Part shown: piece after piece, positions 14,193-23,152 of the stretch
Layout: every line of letters begins with the position of its first letter
How positions within the stretch are numbered: the stretch's first letter is position 1
NCBI GenBank assembly: GCA_965146665.1
Contig: CBCTHE010000002.1
Coordinates: 248,001 to 312,000 of the forward strand
Reading direction: 5' to 3'
Source of the DNA: Ructibacterium sp965146665
Lineage (GTDB): Bacteria; Bacillota; Clostridia; Monoglobales; Monoglobaceae
DNA length: 64,000 nt
The notes under the pieces: generated by a model
Seen by the model: the letters and a program-made list of their open reading frames with translations, nothing else
The model's database searches: none
Told to the model about the DNA's origin: nothing
Translations under genes and position numbers: made by a program

Positions 14193-16016
14193 ATGAAGAG
14201 AGAAGATTTGAGAAACATCGCCATCATCGCCCATGTCGACCACGGCAAGACGACCCTGGTGGACGAGATGCTGAAGCAGGGCGGTATCTATAGAGAAAAT
14301 CAGGTGGTGGAGGATCGGGTCATGGACAACAACGACCTGGAGCGGGAACGCGGCATCACCATTCTGGCCAAGAACACCTCGGTATACTATCAGGACATCA
14401 AGATGAATATCATCGACACCCCCGGCCACGCGGATTTCAGCGGCGAGGTGGAGCGCATTCTGAAAATGGTCAACGGCGTCATCCTGCTGATTGACGCGGC
14501 AGAGGGGCCCATGCCCCAGACCCGTTTTGTGCTCCAGAAGGCGCTGGAAATGAAGCACCGTGTCATCATTGTAGTAAACAAGATCGACCGTCCGGACGCG
14601 CGGCTGGACGAGATTCCGGACGAAATTCTGGACCTGCTGATCGATCTGGAGGCCAGCGACGAACAGCTGGAGAGCCCGGTGATCTTCTGCTCCGGCAGGG
14701 CGGGCACCGCCTCCCTCTCCCAGTATGAGGAGGGCGAGGACCTGAACGTGCTCTTTGAGACCATCAAGAACTATATTCCGGCGCCGGAGGGCGATGAGAC
14801 CGGTCCTTTGCAGATGCTGGTTTCCTCCATTGATTACAACGAATATGTAGGCAGGATCGCCATTGGACGGATCGAACGGGGCTCCATCAGACAGAACCAG
14901 GAGGTCATGGTCTGCGACTATCATCAGAAGCACAATCCCTATAAATCAAAAATTGTAAATATCTATCAGATTGACGGACTGGGCCGGACTCCGGCTGAGA
15001 CCGCGCAGGTGGGCGACATCATCTGCTTCTCGGGCGTGACCGACATCACCATCGGCGACACGGTCACCGCAGTGGAAGCGCCGGAGCCGCTCCCCTTTGT
15101 CAAGATCAGCGAACCGACCATTGAGATGACCTTTTCGGTCAACGACAGCCCCTTCGCAGGCCGGGAGGGAAAATTTGTCACCTCCCGCCAGCTCCGCGAC
15201 CGTCTCATGCGCGAACTGCTGAAGGATGTGTCACTGCGGGTCGTGGACGGCGATACCACCGACAGCTTCAAGGTCTCCGGCCGGGGTGAGATGCACATCT
15301 CCATCCTGATCGAAACCATGCGCCGGGAAGGCTATGAATTCTCGGTCAGCACCCCCAAGGTATTGATGAAGGAAGTGGACGGCACCCTGTGCGAGCCCAT
15401 TGAACGGCTGATGATTGACGTGCCGGAGGAATCCATGGGGCCGGTCATGGAAAAAATGGGAACCCGAAAGGGCGAAATGGTACAGATGACGCCCCAGGGC
15501 AGCCGGATGCGGCTGGAATATCTGATTCCCGCCCGCGGCCTGCTGGGCTATCGGAACGAATTTTTGACCGACACCCGGGGCGAGGGCATTATGAACTCGG
15601 TTTTTGACAGCTATCAGCCCTTTAAGGGCGAAATCAGCCGCCGCCATACCGGTTCCCTGGTCTCCTTTGAAACCGGCGAGGCTGTGGGCTATGGCATCTT
15701 CAAGATTCAGGACCGCGGCACTATGTTCATCACCCCGGGAACCGCAGTATACGAGGGGATGATTGTAGGCTATTCCCCCAAGAGCGAGGACATCAATGTC
15801 AACGTCTGCAAAAAGAAACAGCTTACCAACACCCGGGCTTCCGGCAGCGACGAGGCCCTCCGCCTCACGCCGCCGCAGCAGATGAGCCTGGAGGCATGTC
15901 TGGAATTTCTGGCGGACGACGAACTGCTGGAGGTCACCCCGGAGAGTCTGCGTCTGCGCAAGCGGATTTTAAACAATCAGCTTAGGGCCAAGGCAAATTC
16001 TAAAAATAAAGCATAG
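14193..16016 (+). CDS. typA: Ribosome-associated GTPase TypA/BipA
   Basis: A 607-residue translational GTPase that binds the ribosome and aids 50S assembly and stress or cold adaptation. The G motifs are in place: AHVDHGKTT near residue 11, GITI near 52, DTPGH near 72, NKID near 127. EF-G-like domains II, III and V follow, and the C-terminal TypA domain ends in a Lys-rich stretch. The reading frame extends upstream to 13950, but ATG 14193 has GGAG eight bases before it and gives the family N-terminus. Single gene with its own promoter and terminator. Confidence 0.97.
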   Translation: MKREDLRNIAIIAHVDHGKTTLVDEMLKQGGIYRENQVVEDRVMDNNDLERERGITILAKNTSVYYQDIKMNIIDTPGHADFSGEVERILKMVNGVILLIDAAEGPMPQTRFVLQKALEMKHRVIIVVNKIDRPDARLDEIPDEILDLLIDLEASDEQLESPVIFCSGRAGTASLSQYEEGEDLNVLFETIKNYIPAPEGDETGPLQMLVSSIDYNEYVGRIAIGRIERGSIRQNQEVMVCDYHQKHNPYKSKIVNIYQIDGLGRTPAETAQVGDIICFSGVTDITIGDTVTAVEAPEPLPFVKISEPTIEMTFSVNDSPFAGREGKFVTSRQLRDRLMRELLKDVSLRVVDGDTTDSFKVSGRGEMHISILIETMRREGYEFSVSTPKVLMKEVDGTLCEPIERLMIDVPEESMGPVMEKMGTRKGEMVQMTPQGSRMRLEYLIPARGLLGYRNEFLTDTRGEGIMNSVFDSYQPFKGEISRRHTGSLVSFETGEAVGYGIFKIQDRGTMFITPGTAVYEGMIVGYSPKSEDINVNVCKKKQLTNTRASGSDEALRLTPPQQMSLEACLEFLADDELLEVTPESLRLRKRILNNQLRAKANSKNKA

Positions 16017-16021
16017 TTAAA

Positions 16022-16068
16022 TGAAAAAAAGCGAAGAGGGCGGTCCGCAATGCGGACCGCCCTCTTTT
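16022..16068. terminator. Bidirectional terminator after typA
   Basis: A 14-15 bp GC-rich stem, AGAGGGCGGTCCGC and its complement, with an A-run before and a T-run after, serves both typA and the convergent symporter gene. Confidence 0.92.
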
Positions 16069-16083
16069 GCCGGATGCCGGGAC

Positions 16084-17457
16084 CTATCCGGCAAATTTCT
16101 GCCAATAACCCAGAATGAAAATAAACAGTACAATCAGCGGCAGGATATAGGTCACATAAAACCGGAGCTTTACAGGAAACTTCAGCCCTTTGCCGGTGTT
16201 TGCCTCATGGATAAAGTTCTTCCACCCCCAGCCATACCGAGATGTACAGAACAGCAGGAACATCAGGCTTCCCAGAGGCAGGAGATTGTTTGACAAAACA
16301 AAGTCCTCGAGGTCTTGAATGGTGCTCCCGGCGCCAAAGGGCGCAAATCCGCTCCAGAGATTAAAACCCAGCAGACATGGCAGTGACAGCACTGTGATCA
16401 GCACCGCATTGATCAGCACCGCCTTTTTGCGGCTCCAGCCGAACATATCCATGGTACAGCTCAAAATATTTTCAAACACAGCAATGATAGTAGAAAGCGC
16501 CGCAAAGCTCATAAACAGAAAGAACAGCATACCCCAAACCCGGCCGCCCGCCATCTGGTTAAAGATATTGGGCAGGGTCACAAACACCAGCCCCGGGCCC
16601 TCCCCCGGATTTACCCGAAAGGCGAAGCACGCCGGGAATATGATCAGCCCGGCCAGCAACGCCACCACTGTGTCCAGCACACAGATGCTCAGGGATTCCC
16701 CCATGAGCGCCCGTTCCCTGCTGATATAGCTGCCAAAGATCGACATGGCCCCAATGCCCAGGCTCAAGGTGAAAAAGGCCTGCCCCATGGCCGCAAACAC
16801 CGCGTCGGCCAGGCCGTTTTCCGCCATTTTCCCGAAATCCGGAACCAGATAGAACCGGATCCCCTCCATGGCACCCGGCAGAGTGACGCTTCGGACGCAC
16901 AGCGCCAGCAGAATGACGAACAGGCAGCTCATCATGACCTTGGTGATCCTCTCCACGCCCTTTTGCAGGCCCAGACTGCACACCCCGAAGCTCAGCACAA
17001 TGGTCAGAAGCATCCAAAACAGCATATAGCCGGGCCGGGCCAGCATATCGCTGAACACGCCGCCCACCGCCTCGGCAGACAGACCGGTGAACGCACCCAG
17101 ACCCATCTTTGCCACATAGGCGAGCATCCAGCCGCCCACCGTGGTGTAAAACATCATCAGCAGATAGTTACCCGCCACAGCCGCATAGCCTGCCCAATGC
17201 CATTTTGCGCCCTCCCGCTCCAGCACGTGATAGCTTTTCGCAACAGACCTCTGACTGGCCCGGCCGACTGAAAATTCCATCACCATAATGGGCAGGCCCA
17301 GAATGGCCAGAAACACAAGATACATCAGCACAAAGGCCGCGCCGCCGTATTTTCCCGTGATATACGGAAACCTCCAAACATTCCCCAGTCCTACGGCACA
17401 TCCCACAGAGATCAGAATAAACCCCAGCCGGGACGAAAAACGTTCTCTCTTCTTCAT
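16084..17457 (-). CDS. Neurotransmitter:sodium symporter (NSS/SNF) family transporter
   Basis: A 457-residue sodium-coupled transporter with about twelve helices. The first helix has the NSS signature GCAVGLGNVWRFPY near residues 18-31, where the unwound segment binds substrate and Na+. Bacterial members usually import amino acids such as tryptophan, tyrosine or leucine. Start at ATG 17457 has GGAG seven bases upstream; the frame is open further but without a start signal. It lies alone between typA and an ABC exporter pair. Confidence 0.93.
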   Translation of the reverse strand: MKKRERFSSRLGFILISVGCAVGLGNVWRFPYITGKYGGAAFVLMYLVFLAILGLPIMVMEFSVGRASQRSVAKSYHVLEREGAKWHWAGYAAVAGNYLLMMFYTTVGGWMLAYVAKMGLGAFTGLSAEAVGGVFSDMLARPGYMLFWMLLTIVLSFGVCSLGLQKGVERITKVMMSCLFVILLALCVRSVTLPGAMEGIRFYLVPDFGKMAENGLADAVFAAMGQAFFTLSLGIGAMSIFGSYISRERALMGESLSICVLDTVVALLAGLIIFPACFAFRVNPGEGPGLVFVTLPNIFNQMAGGRVWGMLFFLFMSFAALSTIIAVFENILSCTMDMFGWSRKKAVLINAVLITVLSLPCLLGFNLWSGFAPFGAGSTIQDLEDFVLSNNLLPLGSLMFLLFCTSRYGWGWKNFIHEANTGKGLKFPVKLRFYVTYILPLIVLFIFILGYWQKFAG

Positions 17458-17542
17458 ACAATCTCTCCATTCCTTGCTCCGCACCGGCAAAAGCAGCTTT
17501 AGCCAAAAGGACCGGAGCAAAGCACGCTGCGACGCGCCGCAG

Positions 17543-19312
17543 CTATAGCGGCGCACCGGCAAACTGGCTGTTATACAGTTCTGCGTAGAATCCTTTGTTG
17601 GCCAGAAGCTCCTGATGACTGCCCTGCTCAATGATATGACCGTCCTTCATGACCAGAATCACATCCGCCTCCTGAATGGTGGAGAGCCGGTGGGCCACAA
17701 TAAAGCTGGTTCGTCCCTCCATCATCTTGGCAAAGGCCTTCTGAACCCGGATCTCGGTTCTGGTATCAATGGAGGAGGTGGCCTCATCCAAAATCAGCAT
17801 CTGCGGCAGACAGAGCATAACCCGCGCAATGCACAGAAGCTGTTTCTGTCCCTGTGAGATATTCCCGCCGTCCTCAGAGATCACCGTGTCATAGCCCTGC
17901 GGAAGCCGCTTGATGAACCCGTGGGCATAGACGGCCCGGGCCGCCTCGGCCACCTCCTCCGCGGTGGCTTCCGGCCTTCCATAGGCGATGTTCTCCCGGA
18001 TGGTGCCGGTCTTGAGCCAGGTATCCTGCAGGACCATTCCATAATTGCCCCGCAGGCTCCGGCGCGTAATATCACGGATGGGAATACCGCTGACCCGGAT
18101 CTCACCCCGATCCACATCATAAAACCGCATCAGGAGGTTGATCATGGTGGTCTTTCCGCAGCCGGTCGGCCCGACAATGGCAATGCGCTGTCCTTTGGCC
18201 ACCGCCAGATTCAAATCCTCGATCAAGGGCGCGTCCTTTTGGTAGGAAAAACTGACATGGCACAGCTCCACTGTGCCGTCCGGCCGGGTCAGCACTCTGG
18301 CATCCGGACTGTCGGGTGTCTGGGGCTCCGCCCCGATGAGCTCAAACACCCGTCCGGCAGAGGCCAGCGCGTTCTGAAGCTCCGTCACTACGCCGGAAAT
18401 TTCATTAAAGGGCTTTGTATACTGGTTTGCATAGGTCAAAAAGCAGGACAGCTGTCCCACGGAGAGCCTTCCGTTCAGGGCGGCTGCCGCGCCGACGATC
18501 CCCACCGCCGCATAGACCAGACCGTTGACAAAACGTGTACAGGGATTGGTCAGGGAGGAGAAGAACACCGCCTTCTGGCCATAGTCCCGAAGCCTCTGGT
18601 TGATCTCCTCCATCCGCGCCTCTGCGTCATCCTCATATCCAAATGCCTTGACCACCTTTGCATTGCCCACCATCTCCTCCACCAGCGAGGTCATCTCACC
18701 CCGGACCTCCGACTGTTTTCCGAACATATGATAGGTTCGTTTGGCAATAAAGGCGGCCACAAACAATGACAATGGCGTAATCAGCACCACGGCCAGCGAG
18801 ATCCATATATTGACCGAAATCATGAAGCCAAGGGTGCCGAAAATAGTGATGATCCCGGTGAACAGCTGGGAAAACCCCATAAGCAGGCCATCCGAAAACT
18901 GGTCCACGTCTGTGGTAATCCGGCTGATGATATCTCCGTTCTGGTGACTGTCCACATAGCGCAGGGGCAGCTTCTGCAGTTTGTCAAAGGCCTGAACCCG
19001 CATGTCATGAACCACGCCGTAGGTGATCCGGTTGTGAACCAGATTCATGAGCCACTGCGCCAGAGAGGTCAGCGCCACAATGACGCCAAGCCTGACCAAA
19101 ATGGGGACCAGCCCGCCGAAGTCCACCCGCCCCGGCGCGGCGATCAGATCCACGCCGTTGCCGATAAGCACCGGCGCGTAAAGGGTCAGCGCAACCGCCG
19201 CCGCGGCCAGAACCAGAGAGAGGATAAACTTCGCCCGGTAGGGCCGGATCAGCCGGAGCACCTGCCGCACGGTCTGCCTGCGCTGTTCTTTTTCTTGCTG
19301 TTTTGTTTTCAT
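17543..19312 (-). CDS. ABC exporter subunit, consensus ATPase site
   Basis: A 589-residue half-transporter: six membrane helices (about residues 20-310) followed by a nucleotide-binding domain. Walker A GPTGCGKTT is near 376, Walker B LILDEATSSID near 498 keeps the catalytic Glu, but the signature reads ISQGQ in place of LSGGQ. It overlaps the upstream partner gene by 4 bp (ATGA), so the two make a heterodimeric exporter of the BmrCD/TM287-288 type. Substrates of such pairs include drugs and peptides; none is indicated here. Confidence 0.92.
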   Translation of the reverse strand: MKTKQQEKEQRRQTVRQVLRLIRPYRAKFILSLVLAAAAVALTLYAPVLIGNGVDLIAAPGRVDFGGLVPILVRLGVIVALTSLAQWLMNLVHNRITYGVVHDMRVQAFDKLQKLPLRYVDSHQNGDIISRITTDVDQFSDGLLMGFSQLFTGIITIFGTLGFMISVNIWISLAVVLITPLSLFVAAFIAKRTYHMFGKQSEVRGEMTSLVEEMVGNAKVVKAFGYEDDAEARMEEINQRLRDYGQKAVFFSSLTNPCTRFVNGLVYAAVGIVGAAAALNGRLSVGQLSCFLTYANQYTKPFNEISGVVTELQNALASAGRVFELIGAEPQTPDSPDARVLTRPDGTVELCHVSFSYQKDAPLIEDLNLAVAKGQRIAIVGPTGCGKTTMINLLMRFYDVDRGEIRVSGIPIRDITRRSLRGNYGMVLQDTWLKTGTIRENIAYGRPEATAEEVAEAARAVYAHGFIKRLPQGYDTVISEDGGNISQGQKQLLCIARVMLCLPQMLILDEATSSIDTRTEIRVQKAFAKMMEGRTSFIVAHRLSTIQEADVILVMKDGHIIEQGSHQELLANKGFYAELYNSQFAGAPL

Positions 19313-21045
19313 GCCCGGCGCACCTCCTCCTCGGAAAGCTGGGACAAACAGATCTCCCGGTATACCGGACAGTTTTCATAGAGCTGGTCATGGGTGCCGC
19401 TCCCCACCACCGCGCCGTCGTCCAGCACCAGGATCCGGTCCGCGGATCGGATAGAGGACACCCGCTGGGATACGATAAACACAGTCATGCCGCGCGTCCG
19501 CTCGGCTATGGCCCGCCGGAGCCTGGCATCCGTGGCAAAATCCAGGGCCGACGCGCTGTCATCCAGAATCAGGATCTCCGGATCCCCCACAAGAGCTCTG
19601 GCAATGGTGAGCCGCTGACGCTGGCCGCCGGAGAAATTTCTGCCGCCCTGGGCGACCCAGGCGTCAAGACCGCCCTCCTTGCCCGCCACGACCTCTTTTG
19701 CCTGGGCGATCTCCAGCGCCCTGTTGATCTCTTCCTCTGTGGCATCCTTTTTCCGCCACCGCATATTGTCCCGGATGGTCCCCCGGAACAGCACGGCCTT
19801 CTGGGGCACAATCCCCATTTTCTCCCGGAGCTGGGCAAAGGGGTAATCCCGGACGTCCACGCCGTCCACCAGCACCGCGCCCCGGCTCACATCATAGAAC
19901 CGCGGAATCAGATTTACAAGTGTGGACTTGCCCGCGCCCGTCCCGCCGATGATACCAATGGTCTCGCCGGGCCGGGCTGCGAAGGAGATGTCTTCCAGAG
20001 CCGCCGACCGGGCCCCCTGGTAGGAAAAGTCCACGCCCCGCATCTCCACACGCGCCGCGCCGGGCACGGGTTCGTGCGTCTCTGCGCCCCGGTCGCTCAC
20101 GGTGGGCCGGACCGCCATGACCTCATTGATCCGCACTGCGGACGCGGAGGCCCGGGTAAAGGTAACAATCAGCTGGGCCAGCGCGATCAGGGCCAGCAGG
20201 ATCTGGGTCATGTAATTGACCAGGGCTATGACCTCCCCCTGGGTTATGACGCCGCTGTCCACCTGTCCCGCGCCCTGCCAAAGAATTAAAATGATCGCGG
20301 CATTGACCAGAACATAGGTCAGAGGATTCATCAGTGCGGAAACCTTTCCCGCCAGAAGCTGGAACCCGCGCAGGCTGCGGCTGTGTTCACCAAAGCGGGC
20401 GGCCTCATCCTCCTGTCTGGAAAAAGCCCGAATCACACGGATTCCGGTCAGGTTTTCTCGGGTGATCATTGAAACGCTGTCCAGCTGTTTCTGGGCCTTC
20501 TGATAGATGGGCATACCAACCGCCATCACCCCGTAAATAACCAGCGCCAGCACCGGAACCGCCGCCGCGAAGATCCAGGCGATCCGCACGTTGATGCCAA
20601 AGGCCATAACCAGCGCGCCGATCACAACAAAGGGCGAGCGCATAAAGAGCCGGAGCACCAGGTTCACTCCGGACTGTGCCTGGTTGATATCTCCGGTAAT
20701 CCGGGTGATCAGGCTGGCGGTTCCCACCTCGTCCAGCTCAGAAAAGGAGAGCCGGTTGATGTGGGCGAACATATCCCGCCGCAGTGCCGTCCCAAACCCA
20801 TAGGCCGCCTTGGCGGCAAAGTATTGGGCGGTCACGGAGCTGCAGAGCCCCAGAACGCCGAAGAGCACCAGCAGTCCGCCCATTGAGAGAATATAGCCCA
20901 CATCCCGGTTTTGGATGCCCCGGTCAATGATGGCCGCCATAACCATGGGGACCACCAGCTCAAAACACACCTCCAATAATTTGAACAGGGGGCCGAAAAC
21001 ACTTTCCCTGCCATAGCCCCGCAAATATGGTATCAATTTTCGCAT
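19309..21045 (-). CDS. ABC exporter subunit, degenerate ATPase site
   Basis: A 578-residue half-transporter and the first gene of the pair. Six helices lie in residues about 15-300, Walker A GGTGAGKST near 356 and the signature FSGGQ near 463. Walker B reads ILILDDSASALD, with Asp where the catalytic Glu belongs; this asymmetry is typical of heterodimeric exporters, where one of two ATP sites is inactive. ATG 21045 has GGAG seven bases upstream; the open frame beyond it to 21174 crosses the promoter and is not coding. Confidence 0.92.
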   Translation of the reverse strand: MRKLIPYLRGYGRESVFGPLFKLLEVCFELVVPMVMAAIIDRGIQNRDVGYILSMGGLLVLFGVLGLCSSVTAQYFAAKAAYGFGTALRRDMFAHINRLSFSELDEVGTASLITRITGDINQAQSGVNLVLRLFMRSPFVVIGALVMAFGINVRIAWIFAAAVPVLALVIYGVMAVGMPIYQKAQKQLDSVSMITRENLTGIRVIRAFSRQEDEAARFGEHSRSLRGFQLLAGKVSALMNPLTYVLVNAAIILILWQGAGQVDSGVITQGEVIALVNYMTQILLALIALAQLIVTFTRASASAVRINEVMAVRPTVSDRGAETHEPVPGAARVEMRGVDFSYQGARSAALEDISFAARPGETIGIIGGTGAGKSTLVNLIPRFYDVSRGAVLVDGVDVRDYPFAQLREKMGIVPQKAVLFRGTIRDNMRWRKKDATEEEINRALEIAQAKEVVAGKEGGLDAWVAQGGRNFSGGQRQRLTIARALVGDPEILILDDSASALDFATDARLRRAIAERTRGMTVFIVSQRVSSIRSADRILVLDDGAVVGSGTHDQLYENCPVYREICLSQLSEEEVRRA

Positions 21046-21136
21046 CGTTTTTCTCCTATTTCCAATTTGATCCGTCAGTTTTATATGTTTCCTCCGGCCG
21101 TATTCCAAGCCGTCCCAAATCAGACCAACTGATCTT

Positions 21137-21165
21137 ATTATAGCATATTTTGGCTTTCTTATCAA
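21137..21165 (-). promoter_or_regulatory. Promoter of the ABC exporter pair
   Basis: Minus strand TTGATA (21160-21165), 17-bp spacer, TATAAT (21137-21142). The 22-bp tandem repeat starts one base upstream of the -35 box. Confidence 0.85.
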
Positions 21166-21166
21166 T

Positions 21167-21210
21167 GATTCCATATGGCTTTTTCTTAGATTCCATATGG
21201 CTTTTTCTTA
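21167..21210 (-). repeat. Tandem 22-bp direct repeat, candidate regulator site
   Basis: Two perfect, adjacent copies (21167-21188 and 21189-21210) each contain the palindrome CCATATGG followed by CTTTTTCTTA. The 22-bp period equals about two helical turns, so bound proteins would sit on one face, immediately upstream of the exporter -35 box (about -36 to -80). Confidence 0.85.
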
Positions 21211-21260
21211 AAAAAACGTAATATGTGTATGAATATTCTGTTAAGAAACAGACAGAAAAG

Positions 21261-21289
21261 TTGAAAAATGTTTGAAACTGTGTTATACT
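21261..21289 (+). promoter_or_regulatory. Promoter of the SLH-M15 peptidase gene
   Basis: TTGAAA (21261-21266), 17-bp spacer, TATACT (21284-21289), with a 65-nt leader. Confidence 0.75.
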
Positions 21290-21360
21290 AATTCTGTATT
21301 GTCTGAAACGCCCTGTGATTCAGGCAAAAGAAATCCAAAAAAATTTTGAGGTGAATCCCA

Positions 21361-22764
21361 ATGAAACGTATTCTGATTTGTTGGATCGCGGCGCTTGCCC
21401 TGCTCAGCACACAGCTGATGCCGGCCTTTGCCTATGACCCAAGCGACTGGGCCGCCGCCGCGGTAGAAGGCGCCATGAAACTCAGCATTATCTCAGATGA
21501 ATATTCCAACAAGTCCTACCAGAGCCCGATTTCCAGGGGCGACTTTATCAACGTGGCCGTGAATCTTTACGCCACCATTACAGCGGAAAATGTCTCCACC
21601 CATTCCAAGAACCCGTTTACAGACACCTCCGACCCCTTTCCCAACATGGCGTACTATGCGGGACTGGTCAGCGGCGACGGCGAGGGGCATTTCTTCCCGC
21701 AGGGAACCCTGACCCGGCAGGAGATGTGCAAGATCATCACCAGCCTTCTGGACGCGGCGGGTGTGCTGGGTCCCTATTTCCCCTCTGAAAACGTGTTTGA
21801 CGGTATGCCGGATGCCGGCGAAATCGCCCCCTGGGCTCAAAACCATGTGGCCTTTATGCTGGACAACAACCTGATGGCCGGCGACTATGAGACCGGCGCC
21901 TTCCGCCCCAATGACAATGTCACCCGGGAGGAGGCTGCCATCATCGCATACCGCTGTTTCATCGCCTTTGGCCGTGACTTTGACGGTCATATCAAAACCT
22001 CTCTGCGGCAGACCCGGGACTCCAAGGGAAACACCATCCAGACCCTGATGAAGACCATCACCCTCAGCAACGGCGCCACGGTTGCTCTGGTCAACGCGGA
22101 CGATCCCAACGCCCCGGACATGAACCAGAATCTTGGAACTGGAACAGCGGCCGGGACGGCCTCCGGCGGTTTCGCCCCCAGCGGCACCCCGCTCCAGGCC
22201 GCGGATGAAAACGGCCTCTACCGGCTGAAAACCTATTCCGAAACCCTGGCCTCCGGCGAGGCGGCGGAAAAAGAGGCCCGCATCTTCGGCGACGGCGGCC
22301 GGTACGGCTCTGCGGCCGAGGCGGACGCCCACATGAGCGAGGTCACCGTGAACGTCTGGAAACTGGACGGCTCCGGCAACCCCTACTCCTCCACGCTGAC
22401 CTTCCGGATCAACTCCGTTTTGAAAGATGACGTCGTCGCCATCTTTGACGAAATTTACAACTCCCCGGTGAAAGCGCCGCTGAAGGACGTCACCGCCTAT
22501 GGCTGGCGGAACGCCATGTCCAGCGGCACCTATTCCGATCACAACTACGGGACGGCCATTGACCTGAACTATAACGAGAACTACTGCGTCTACCCCAGCG
22601 GCTCTGTGGTCGGCAGCTTTTATGACCCAGCCTCCTCTGTGTATTCCTTCCCGCAGGATGGAATCGTGATCCAGACCTTTGCCAAATACGGCTGGCTCTG
22701 GGGCGGAAACGCATGGGTGAGCGGAACCGTGGACCATATGCACTTCAGCTATCTCGGCAAATAG
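21361..22764 (+). CDS. SLH-domain protein with M15 (VanY-type) D-Ala-D-Ala carboxypeptidase domain
   Basis: A 467-residue secreted protein. A signal peptide spans about residues 1-24. Three SLH-type segments follow (about 25-75, 84-137 and 144-205), which would hold it on the pyruvylated wall polymer. A linker leads to a C-terminal peptidase (about 320-467) with zinc ligands H394 and D401 in SDHNYGTAIDL and H461 in VDHMHFSY, D458 being the likely general base. It probably trims peptidoglycan stem peptides at the cell surface. GAGGTGA lies before the ATG. It stands alone between a promoter and a terminator. Confidence 0.9.
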   Translation: MKRILICWIAALALLSTQLMPAFAYDPSDWAAAAVEGAMKLSIISDEYSNKSYQSPISRGDFINVAVNLYATITAENVSTHSKNPFTDTSDPFPNMAYYAGLVSGDGEGHFFPQGTLTRQEMCKIITSLLDAAGVLGPYFPSENVFDGMPDAGEIAPWAQNHVAFMLDNNLMAGDYETGAFRPNDNVTREEAAIIAYRCFIAFGRDFDGHIKTSLRQTRDSKGNTIQTLMKTITLSNGATVALVNADDPNAPDMNQNLGTGTAAGTASGGFAPSGTPLQAADENGLYRLKTYSETLASGEAAEKEARIFGDGGRYGSAAEADAHMSEVTVNVWKLDGSGNPYSSTLTFRINSVLKDDVVAIFDEIYNSPVKAPLKDVTAYGWRNAMSSGTYSDHNYGTAIDLNYNENYCVYPSGSVVGSFYDPASSVYSFPQDGIVIQTFAKYGWLWGGNAWVSGTVDHMHFSYLGK

Positions 22765-22777
22765 CACTGAACTTTTT

Positions 22778-22811
22778 GGGAGATCCTCCGGGCGGAGGGT
22801 CTCTCTTTTTT
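22778..22811 (+). terminator. Terminator of the SLH-M15 peptidase gene
   Basis: GAGATCCTCC/GGAGGGTCTC stem with one G-T pair, then CTCTTTTTT. Confidence 0.88.
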
Positions 22812-23077
22812 AATCCGGCCCCATCCCTTACGCGCGTATCACGACAGAGCAAGTTATATCGCTTGCTCTGATTTTCTACAAAAATCAGAGTTCGCTCATT
22901 CCGCTGCTCTTCCTCTTTCGCAAAAAGTCATGCCCGGCTCACCTGTTCGTTTGTAAACGTACGCACAACGGTTCGCTGTCGCTGCCAACCTTTTGCGATA
23001 TTACACACTTCGCGCGCCTAAAAATTCTTGATTTTACTATGCTTTTCATTAAGTTCTGCAAGAATACTCGCCCCATA
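22812..23077. other. Gene-free gap with two overlapping hairpins
   Basis: No coding frame is credible here. At 22845-22870 the arms CAGAGCAAG/CTTGCTCTG form one hairpin, and at 22866-22890 CTCTGATTTT/AAAATCAGAG forms a second; they share five bases and so exclude each other. The rest looks like decayed sequence. Confidence 0.6.
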
Positions 23078-23114
23078 CAAAAGACGGCCGCCTGTCAAAA
23101 CAAGCCGGCCGTCT
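23078..23114 (-). terminator. Terminator of the GH38 gene
   Basis: AGACGGCCG and CGGCCGTCT arms with a short U tail on the minus strand. Confidence 0.8.
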
Positions 23115-23152
23115 ATCAATTCTTTTTACAGCCTCTCCCGCTGGGTCCTTTC

